64,000 nt of DNA, taken from positions 4,717,546 through 4,781,545 of the forward strand of contig OZ024759.1 in assembly GCA_964016885.1 (NCBI GenBank), in the 5' to 3' direction. The translations under genes were made by a program, and so were the position numbers. Every line of letters starts with the position of its first letter. The stretch's first letter is position 1. The notes under the pieces were generated by a model. The model ran no database searches and had not been told where the DNA came from. It worked only from the letters and a program-made list of their open reading frames with translations. Source of the DNA: Eledone cirrhosa. Its lineage: Eukaryota > Mollusca > Cephalopoda > Octopoda > Eledonidae. Shown here piece by piece: positions 12,901 to 24,900 of the stretch.

Positions 12901-15900
12901 AGCATCCAGGCTTGAGACAGACTTTAGACTCAGAACAAGTAACAGCCAAATTATAGATTAGTATGATGAAAAGGAAAGGACACATTAAATAGTGTAGTCC
13001 TAGTTATGCAATGCCTGAGAGAAGGGTGGAATGTGCTTATCTCGGTTTCCATGGTGTGAAGCAACTGAGAGTACAGAATTCCATCCTGCACAGGACACCT
13101 GTCCTGTGCAGGATGGAATTTAAAATCCCCCAGCAATTGCTGGTACTCATTTTCAACTGAGTATACTACGCAAGAATGTTTTGCTTAAGAACGCAATGCA
13201 CAGCCAAGTCCAGGAATCAAACCCACAACATTATGATTGTAAATCCAACAGCTTTACCACTTGTGTTAGTGTTAGATAGAGATGACAGCTCATTGATCTC
13301 ATAACTAGTTTAAACTGTAAACAACTGACAGTGTCCTTACATATTATAAAGAGGTGAATAAAAGATATTGAAAAAGATACTGTCAATTCACCAGCTTTTA
13401 TTTTAATTTACAAATCTGCCCCCCCCCCCCCCCCATAAAAAAAAAGACAATGGAAATTCGATATTTAGTTTTACTCACCATTTTGGCAGTTTCTTCCTTC
13501 AAAACCAGCAACACATCTTCCGTCAGAACATATTCCTGTCACTGAGTCACATTTGTTGCTGTCTACACAGTGACATATACCTTCACAGTTGCTGCCAAAT
13601 CTACCATTCTGGCAGACTTTCAAAGAAACAAAAACATTGTTTGTTAATAAAAAAAAAAGCAAACCCTTTTTGGTTCAGAAACTTCTGGCGGAATCCCAAA
13701 GTCTCATATTTTTATATGGTTTGAATATAAATATACTTCTCTACCTTTTTTTCATGGAACCCCAGACATTCCTTTGCAGAACCCTTGGGTTCCATGGATC
13801 CCACTTTGGGAATGACTAATAAAGAACAACCTAAAGTTTTGAGAGATAAAACAAGAATTCATATATGTTGCACAGAGTAATTAGCTTCTTTCATTTCACT
13901 CACCTGTTTGACAGTTGTTACCTTTATAGCCAGGTGTACACCCACCACTCGAACAGGTGCCAGATTTAGGGTTACACGTGCTATTGTCATAGCAGTGACA
14001 GCTATAGCTACAATCTTTACCAAACTTGCCACTGGAGCACTCTGAAATATAGAGCTATTATTTATTATTTATTCATGAGTGAATAAGAATTGTTTCGACT
14101 TTTGACACAAGGCCAGCAATTACCCCAGTGCATTACTGGTACTTTATTTTATCGACCCCGTAAGGACGAAAGGCAAAGTTAACCTTGGCGGGATTTGAAC
14201 TCAGACCGTAAAGAACCGTAACTCTATGCTGCAAAGCATGGCATCCGACGCTCTACCGATACTGCCAATCCACCACCCTCGCGATTCAATAATAATTATT
14301 TCTACTTTTTGCACAAGGCTAGCAATTATCCCAGTGTATTACTGGTACTTTATTAGTAATACACTGGATAACAATAATGTTATAATAGTATTATAATATC
14401 ATTAATATTCAGTTTGTTTGCCAGCAAACAGCCTCATAAACACCACGTGTGTTTTCTAGATGAACAATGTCATCCTTTTGTTGTAAAGGGGAAAGAAATG
14501 GGCAGAACTGTTGGAGTGTTTGTTGGATGAAATGCTTTGCAGAACTTCTGAGTTCTGAGTTCAAATCTTGCTCAGGTCAAACTTGAATGTCATTTTTACA
14601 AGCTTGATAAAATAATGTACCAGTTAAATACTGGGGTAGATATAATCAACTGACTTTCTCTTTACTCCAAAATTAAGAAATCATTATTAACCCTTTACCA
14701 TTCACATTACTCTATATATAATATTGTATTTTCATGGTAAAGGCTTTATCTCACATAATTATCTCACATAATATCGAATCTATGAGATTTTGAAAGTATT
14801 TATTTTGAGAACAATACCTTCACATCAGTTTGAGCGACCAGTTACAGCCAATATCAACAGAAAGAGGTAGAGAATTCTGGCCGGTTTGGGCCGGTTTGAA
14901 CACGAAAGGGTTAATTAAAAACATAGGTACATTTGTGCTTTACATAGTTTTGGCTTGGTTTTACTGGTTGGGTATTTCTCTTGCAACCAACCACTTTACT
15001 GAGTGGCCTGGGTGCACCAGTTCTTGAGAGATTGTACTAATTAGGGTGGCACCAAGTGGATACAAAATGTGGGACGAAAAGAAGAGAGAGGAGTCAGTTG
15101 AAAATGTCTGAGTGGAGGTGGCATGAACCTAGAATACTCCGAGGAACAGAGTCCAATATAGTAGTGGTGGAAAGCAGGAGGAGAAGGCACATGGGGAGAG
15201 TATCAGTGAAGAAGAGAAAAAATGGTGTATCCATTTGGTTTATAGTCAAGTTTTATTTTTTTTAAACAAGCACCTTTATAGGCTTAGTCGGCCTCCTATG
15301 AGGTTGTCACCCCATAGGAAGTATTCTGGGTGTTTCAATGGTAAGGACACCATGCCTATCATGTTGTTGTTACAGCTCACATTTATGTAGGTTTGGCTGG
15401 CCCCCTACAAGGATGCACTCCATGGGAAATATTCTGGGTGTTTTAATAATAAGGACCCCAGGCCTATCATGTTGTTACAGCTCTACCTATGTAGGTTTAA
15501 CTGGCCTCTGACAAAAATGCACCCCAAAGGAGCCTCGGTCTTTTCATGTCACTCTTTCCTTGGTAAGTTTGGAATCTCACTTTGAAGTGCCATGTGCTCA
15601 CCTAGAAATACAAATAGCATAGAAGATCTACTGAATGACTCACCTGTCTGACAATTGCTACCTTGATAGCCAGCTTCACAGCCACCACTGGAACATACAC
15701 CTGTGATGGGGTCACACTTGCTGTTGTTGGCACGGTGACATAAGTTAATACAGTTGTCACCAAATTTACCACTTCTACACTCTGGGTACATTAAATATGA
15801 AGAATATAGAAGTTAGATGGAATGAGATGTGAAATGTATGTGATATACAATGTATGAGTTGTGAAATGTATGGGATGTGAAATGTAGGAATATGAAATGT

Positions 15901-18900
15901 AGTGGGTGTGCAATGTAGGGATGTGAAATGTAGGGATGGGGAATGTAGGAGATGTGAAATGTAGGGATGAGGAATGTAGGGATGAGGAATGTAGGAGATG
16001 TGAAATGTAAGGATGTGAAATGTAGGGATGAGGAATGTAGGAGATGTGAAATGTAGGAGATGTGAAATGTAGGAGATGTGAAATGTAGTAGATATGAAAT
16101 GTAAGAGATGTGAAATGTAAGAGATGTGAAATGTAAGAGATGTGAAATGTCGGAGATGTGAAATGTAAGGATGTGAAATGTAGGAGATGTGAAGTGTAGG
16201 AGATGTGAAATGTAGTAGATGTGAAATGTAAGAGATGTGAAATGTAAGAAATGTGAAATGTAAGATATGTGAAATGTAAGAGATGTGAAATGTAAGAGAT
16301 ATGAAATGTAAGAGATGTCAAATGTAGGAGATGTGAAATGTAAGGATGTGAAATGTAGGAGATGTGAAATGAAAGGATGTGAAATGTAAGAGATGTGAAA
16401 TGTAGGAGATGTGAAATGTAAGAGATGTGAAATGTAGGATATGTGAACTGTAAGGATGTGAAATGTAAGATATGTGAAATGTAAGAGATGTGAAATGTAG
16501 GAGATGTGAAATGTAGGAGATGTGAAATGTAGGAGATGTGAAATGTAGGAGATGGAAATGTAAGGATGTGAAATGTAAGAGATGTGAAATGTAGGTGATG
16601 TGAAATGTAGGAGATGTGAAATGTAGGAGATGTGAAATGTAGGAGATGGAAATGTAAGGATGTGAAATGTAAGAGATGTGAAATGTAGGTGATGTGAAAT
16701 GTAGGAGATGTGAAATGTAGGAGATGTGAAATGTAAGGATGTGAAATGTAAGAGATGTGAAATGTAGATGTGAAATGTAAGAGATGTGAAATGTAGGAGA
16801 TGTGAAATGTAGATGTGAAATGTAAGGGATGTGAAATGTAGGAGATGTGAAATGTAGGAGATGTGAAATGTAAGGATGTGAAAGGTAAGAGATGTGAAAT
16901 GTAGGTGATGTGAAATGTAGGATATGTGAAATGTAAAGGTATGGATTGTATAATGTGAAATATAGATGTGAATTGTGTGAGATGTGAAATGTAGAGAATG
17001 TACAAAAATAACAGTAAACATCAATAACAACAACAGCAACCATCATCAACAACAATAGTGGTGGTGGTGGTGGTGGTGGTGGTGGTAATGGAGGTGGTGG
17101 TGGTAGTGGTGGTGCTGGTAGTGGAGGTGGTGGTGGTAGTGGTGGTGGTGGTGGTCGATGTGGTGGTGGCGGTGGTGGCAGTGGTGGTGGTAGTGGTAGT
17201 GGTGGTGGTGGTGGTAGTGGTAGTGGTGGTGGTGGTGGTGGTAGTGGTGGTAGTGGTGGTGGTAGTGGTGGTGGTAGTGGAGGTGGTGGTGGTAGTGGTG
17301 GTGGTAGTGGTGGTGGTGGTGGTGGTAGTGGTGGTAGTGGTGGTGGTGGTGGTAGTTGAGGTGGTGGTGGTAGTGGTGGTGGTGGTAGTAGAGGTGGTGG
17401 TGGTGGAGGTGGTGGTAGTGGAGGTGGTGGTGGTGGTGGTGGTGGTGGTAGTGGTGGTGGTGGTGGTGTTGGTGGTAGTGGTAGTGGAGGTGGTGGTGGT
17501 GGTGGTGGTGGTGGTAGTGGTGGTGGCGGTAGTGGTGGTGGTGGTGGTAGTGGTGGTGGAGGTGGTGGTAGTGGTGGTGGTGGTGATGGAGGTGGTGGTG
17601 GTGTTAGTGGTGGTAGTGGTAGTGGTGGTAGTGGTGGTGGTGGTGGTGGTGGTAGTGGTGGTGGTGATGGTGGTGGTAGTGATGGTGGTGGTAGTGGTTG
17701 TAGAAATGGCAGTGGTGGTAGTGGTGGTGGTAATGGCAGTCGTGGTAGTGATGGTGATGGTGGTGGTGGTAGTGGTGGTGGTGGTCGATGTGGTGGTGGT
17801 GGTGGTGGCGGTAGTGATGGTGGTGGTAGTGGTTGTAGTAATGGCAGTGGTGGTAGTGGAGGTGGTGGTGATGGTGGTGGTGGTGGTGGTAGTGGTGGTG
17901 GTGGTGGTGGTAGTGGTGGTGGTAGTACAGAGTATGGTGGTGGTGGTGGTGGTGGTTGGTGGTGGTTGTGGAGGTGGTGGGGTTGTGGTGGTGGTTGCAG
18001 TGGGAGTTGTGGTGGTTGATAGTGATGTTGGGTAGTGGTTGCGGTTGTGGTTGTGGTAGTGGTGGTAGTAGTGATGATGATGATAATAACAATGATGATA
18101 TTTATGATGATGATAGTACACCACTTACCTGTCTGACAGTTGCCACCTTCATATCCAGGAGCACATCCTCCATTAGAGCAGCTACCAGTCTGTGGCTTAC
18201 ATTTACTCTTGTCAGCACAATGACACATGTTTCGACAGTTTGGTCCAAATTTTCCTCTCTTACATCCTACAAATCAATCAATAACAAATATATATTTTGG
18301 TGTGTATTTGTGTGGCCTTGTGGTAAGGGTGTTGGACTTACAATCATAATGTCGTGAGTTCTATTCCTCAACTAGGTTGTGTGTTGTGTTCTTGAGCAAA
18401 AGTATTTCCATTCATGTTGCTCCAGTATAATAATTGTTTCTACTTTTGACACAAGGCCAGCAATTACCCAGTACATTACTGGTACTTTATTTTATCGACC
18501 CCGTAAGGATGAAAGGCAAAGTTAACCTTGGTGGGATTTGAACTCGGATCATAAAGGGACGTAACTCTATGCTTCAAAGCATGGCGTCCGACTCTCTACC
18601 AATACTGACAATCCACCGCTCCAGTATAATAATAATAATAGTGAAATTATTGTGTACAGTGCTCAGGTGCACTATAACTCATCAAAGGTGCATGTAAAGC
18701 ACATAGAATAATGAACAAATGTCAGGAAAATGAACAGTGTATGAGTCATGATAAACATATGTACGTGTGTATGGAGGAGGGATATCAGGTGTAGTGTTGG
18801 CGAATTTCAGGAAGCTTGGAGATCAGTGCCAGTAATAGCTGGTGATTTAACCTTGGGATGGACTGGTGCCCTGTCCAGGGGAAGTTTTGTATTTTAAGTC

Positions 18901-21900
18901 ACTTCATGCCATAGATAGCACTGGCCTGATGACCCTCAGCACTCGAGACACACTTTAGACATTTTTTTGTTTTTGTATATTCAACAGCCCAGTCCTTCTA
19001 ACTGTCGGTAGGTATCACACTGAGCAGAGTCCACTGTATTCCCCACACCTGGACAGGATGCTAGTCCATTGCATGGTATTTCACTGCTATATTATTCTAT
19101 CTACTCCAAAAGTATGACAGAAAAAGTTGATTTTGGTGGGATTTGAATACCGTTTTAAAAAAGAACTCAAAATCACAACCCATTAAAACCTTTAGAATTT
19201 AAACCGGCCACAATTCTCTCACTTCTTTATGTTCAAACCAGCCATAACTGGCTGCTCATACTTATGTTAAGGTATTGTTCTCAAAATAAATAATATCAAA
19301 ATCTCATAGATTTGATATTATGTGAGATAATTATATGAGATAAAGCCTTTACTGTGAAAATATAATAGTGTATATGAAGTAGTGTAAATGCTAAAGGGTT
19401 AATCTGTAACTCTACTGCCCCTGCTACTCACATCTTCCTCATGATGAACATTTAACATTCACTTCCCCTGTAACCAAGAGTGGGATGTGTCAACAGAGAC
19501 CGACTCAGAACTTAATCGGAGCTACTGACCTCTCAGATGTTACTGGATACATTTCATCATGACTGAAGAGGACATTCATCCATTTGTCTGGTAGATTTTC
19601 TAAAGAAATAGAACTACAAAAGAGCACACACGTGTCTGACAGGTGCTACCTTATAACCAGGACCACACCATCTACTGTAACACACCTGTCTGACAGATGA
19701 TACCTTATAACCAGGACCACACCATCTACTGTAACACACCTGTCTGACAGGTGCTACCTTATAACCAGGACTACACTATCTACTGTAACACACTTGTCTG
19801 ATAGATGATACCTTATAACCAGGACAACACCATCTACTGTAACACACCTGTCTGACAGGTGCTACCTTATAACCAGGATCACACCATCTACTGTAACACA
19901 CCTGTCTGACAGCTGCTACCTTATAACCAGGACCACACCTTCTACTGTAACACACCTGTCTGATAGATGATACCTTATAACCAGGACCACACCATCTACT
20001 GTAACACACCTGTCTGACAGCTGCTACCTTATAACCAGGACTACACTATCTACTGTAACACACTTGTCTGATAGATGATACCTTATAACCAGGACCACAC
20101 CATCTACTGTAACACACCTGTCTGACAGCTGCTACCTTATAACCAGGACCACACCATCTACTGTAACACAACTGTCTGACAGGTACTACCATATAACCAG
20201 GACCACACCATCTACAGTAACACACCTGTCTGACAGCTGCTACCTTATAACCAGGATCACACCATCTACTGTAACACAACTGTCTGACAGGTGCTACCTT
20301 ATAACCAGGACCACACCATCTACTGTAACACACCTGTCTGACAGGTGCTACCTTATAACCAGGATCACACCATCTACTGTAACACACCTGTCTGACAGCT
20401 GCTACCATATAACCAGGACCACACCATCTACTGTAACACACCTGTCTGACAGGTGCTACATTATAACCAGGACCACACCATCTACTGTAACACACGTGTC
20501 TGACAGGTGCTACCTTATAACCAGGAACACACCATCTACTGTAACACACCTGTCTGACAGGTGCTACTTTATAACCAGGACCACACCATCTACTGTAACA
20601 CACCTGTCTGACAGCTGCTACCTTATAACCAGGACCACACCATCTACTGTAACACACCTGTCTGACAGGTGCTACCTTATAACCAGGACTTCACCATCTA
20701 CTGTAACACACCTGTCTGACAGGTGCTACCTTATAACCAGGACCACACCATCTACTGTAACACACCTGTCTGATAGATGATACCTTATAACCAGGATCAC
20801 ACCATCTACTGTAACACACGTGTCTGACAGGTGCTACCTTATAACCAGGACCACACCATCTACTGTAACACACCTGTCTGACAGGTGCTACCTTATAACC
20901 AGGACCACACCATCTACTGTAACACACCTGTCTGACAGGTGCTACCTTATAACCAGGACTTCACCATCTACTGTAACACACCTGTCTGACAGGTGCTACT
21001 TTATAACCAGGACCACACCATCTACTGTAACACACCTGTCTGACAGCTGCTACCTTATAACCAGGACCACACCATCTACTGTAACACACCTGTCTGACAG
21101 GTGCTACCTTATAACCAGGACTTCACCATCTACTGTAACATACCTGTCTGACAGGTGCTACCTTATAACCAGGACCACACCATCTACTGTAACACACCTG
21201 TCTGATAGATGATACCTTATAACCAGGATCACACCATCTACTGTAACACACGTGTCTGACAGCTGCTACCTTATAACCAGGACCACACCATCTACTGTAA
21301 CACACCTGTCTGACAGGTGCTACCTTATAACCAGGACTTCAACATCTACTGTAACACACTTGTCTGACAGGTGCTACCTTATAACCAGGCCACACCATGT
21401 ACTGTAACACACCTGTCTGATAGATGATACCTTATAACCAGGAACACACCTTCCACTGGAACACACACCTGTCTCTGTCTTACACCTACTATCATCTTGA
21501 CTAAATATATTAAGTAGCAAACAAAGCTTACCTGTCTGACAGTTGCTACCTTCATAACCAGCAGTACATCCTCCTCTAGAACACACACCTGTCTGTTTGT
21601 TACATTTACTGTTGTCAACACAGTGACATGTGTTGCCACAGTTGGCTCCAAATTTTCCATTTCTACAGACTGTGGAAATAAAAATATGAGAACAATGACA
21701 ATAACAACAACATATAACACTATACAAGATAATGCTTTCTGATTTAGGCACAAGGCCAGCAATTTTAGGGGAGGAGAAAATCAATTAAATCGACCCCAGT
21801 GTGTGACTGGTACTTCATTTTATCAACCCTGTTGGGATGAAAGGGATAGCTACCACAATTCTATCATCTATATTATAGCGTTGTCATCTATACTATATCT

Positions 21901-24900
21901 ATATCATCTGAACTATATTTGTATCATCTTAATTTCCATGTTTCTAACACCCATGGATATGCCTACAAAGTCAGAAAACAGCACAGCTCCCATGACTTTC
22001 GGAAACATTTTTTCAAGCTCCGAGTTGCTGAAGCATGGAACAAACTACCTGCATCAGTTGTTAGCTGTCGAGACACTACATCCTTTAAAACCTCCATGGA
22101 ACAAACTACCTGCATCAGTTGTTAGCTGTCGAGACACTACATCCTTTAAAACCTCCATGGAACAAACTACTTGGATCAGTTGTTCGCTGTCGAGACACTA
22201 CATCCTTTAAAACCTCCATGGAACAAACTACCTGCATCAGTTGTTAGCTGTCGAGACACTGCATCCTTTAAAACCTCCATGGAACAAACTACCTGCATCA
22301 GTTGTTAGCTGTCGAGACAGTACATCCTCTAAAACCTCCATGGAACAAACTACCTGCATCAGTTGTTAGCTGTCGAGACACATCCTTTAAAACCTCCATG
22401 GAACAAACTACCTGCATCAGTTGTTAGCTGTCTAGACACTACATCCTTTAAAACCTCCATGGAACAAACTACCTGCATCAGTTGTTAGCTGTCGAGACAC
22501 TACATCCTTTAAAACCTCCATGGAACAAACTACCTGCATCAGTTGTTAGCTGTCGAGACACTACATCCTTTAAAACCTCCATGGAACAAACTACCTGCAT
22601 CAGTTGTTAGCTGTCGAGACACTGCATCCTTTAAAACCTCCATGGAACAAACTACCTGCATCAGTTGTTAGCTGTCGAGACACTACATCCTTTAAAACCT
22701 CCATGGAACAAACTACCTGCATCAGTTGTTAGCTGTCGAGACACTACATCCTTTAAAACCTCCATGGAACAAACTACTTGCATCAGTTGTTAGCTGTTGA
22801 GACACTACATCCTTTAAAACCTCCATGGAACAAACTACCTGCATCAGTTGTTAGCTGTCGAGACACATCCTTTAAAACCTCCATGGAACAAACTACTTGC
22901 ATCAGTTGTTAGCTGTCGAGACACTACATCCTTTAAAACCTCCATGGAACAAACTACCTGCATTAGTTGTTAGCTGTCGAGACACTATATCCTTTAAAAC
23001 CTCCATGGAACAAACTACCTGCATCAGTTGTTAGCTGTCGAGACACTGCATCCTTTAAAACCTCCATGGAACAAACTACCTGCATCAGTTGTTAGCTGTC
23101 GAGACACATCCTTTAAAACCTCCATGGAACAAACTACTTGCATCAGTTGTTAGCTGTCGAGACACTACATCCTTTAAAACCTCCATGGAACAAACTACCT
23201 GCATTAGTTGTTAGCTGTCGAGACACTACATCCTTTAAAACCTCCATGGAAGAAACTACCTGCATCAGTTGTTAGCTGTCGAAATACTACATTCTTTAAA
23301 ACCTCCATGGAACAAACTACTTGCATCAGTTGTTAGCTGTCGAGACACTACATCCTTTAAAACCTCCATGGAACAAACTACCTGCATTAGTTGTTAGCTG
23401 TCGAGACACTACATCCTTTAAAACCTCCATGGAACAAACTACCTGCATCAGTTGTTAGCTGTCGAGACACTACATCCTTTAAAACCTCCATGGAACAAAC
23501 TACCTGCATCAGTTGTGAGCTGTCGAGACACTACATCCTTTAAAACCTCCATGGAACAAACTACTTGGATCAGTTGTTCGCTGTCGAGACACTACATCCT
23601 TTAAAACCTCCATGGAACAAACTACCTGCATCAGTTGTTAGCTGTCGAGACACATCCTTTAAAACCTCCATGGAACAAACTACTTGCATCAGTTGTTAGC
23701 TGTCGAGACACTACATCCTTTAAAACCTCCATGGAACAAACTACCTGCATTAGTTGTTAGCTGTCGAGACACTATATCCTTTAAAACCTCCATGGAACAA
23801 ACTACCTGCATTAGTTGTTAGCTGTCGAGACACTATATCCTTTAAAACCTCCATGGAACAAACTACCTGCATCAGTTGTTAGCTGTCGAGACACTACATC
23901 CTTTAAAACCTCCATGGAACAAACTACCTGCATCAGTTGTTAGCTGTCGAGACACTGCATCCTTTAAAACCTCCATGGAACAAACTACCTGCATCAGTTG
24001 TTAGCTGTCGAGACACATCCTTTAAAACCTCCATGGAACAAACTACTTGCATCAGTTGTTAGCTGTCGAGACACTACATCCTTTAAAACCTCCATGGAAC
24101 AAACTACCTGCATTAGTTGTTAGCTGTCGAGACACTACATCCTTTAAAACCTCCATGGAAGAAACTACCTGCATCAGTTGTTAGCTGTCGAAATACTACA
24201 TCCTTTAAAACCTCCATGGAACAAACTACTTGCATCAGTTGTTAGCTGTCGAGACACTACATCCTTTAAAACCTCCATGGAACAAACTACCTGCATTAGT
24301 TGTTAGCTGTCGAGACACTACATCCTTTAAAACCTCCATGGAACAAACTACCTGCATCAGTTGTTAGCTGTCGAGACACTACATCCTTTAAAACCTCCAT
24401 GGAACAAACTACCTGCATCAGTTGTTAGCTGTCGAGATACATCCTTTAAAACCTCCATGGAACAAACTACTTGCATCAGTTGTTAGCTGTTGAGACACTA
24501 CATCCTTTAAAACCTCCATGGAACAAACTACCTGCATCAGTTGTTAGCTGTCGAGACACTACATCCTTTAAAACCTCCATGGAACAAACTACTTGCATCA
24601 GTTGTTAGCTGTTGAGACACTACATCCTTTAAAACCTCCATGGAACAAACTACTTGCATCAGTTGTTAGCTGTCGAGACACTACATCCTTTAAAACCTCC
24701 ATGGAACAAACTTCCTGCATCAGTTGTTAGCTGCCGAGACACTGCATCCTTTAAAACCTCCATGGAACAAACTCCCTGAATCAGTTGTTAGCTGTCGAGA
24801 CACATCCTTTAAAACCTCCATGGAACAAACTCCCTGCATCAGTTGTTAGCTGTCGAGACACTACATCCTTTACAACCTCCATGGAACAAACTCCCTGCAT

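Noticed and set aside
16318..18228. 636-codon frame running from an EGF exon into Pro/Ser/His-rich sequence
   Set aside because: It reads through the splice donor at 18128 into the ACC satellite and the 15-bp minisatellite; the exon ends at 18129.
20046..20657. 203-codon cysteine-containing repeat protein ([18 protein letters not shown] units)
   Set aside because: Cys spacing is not EGF-like, the founder is frameshifted and the array is intronic; treated as satellite.
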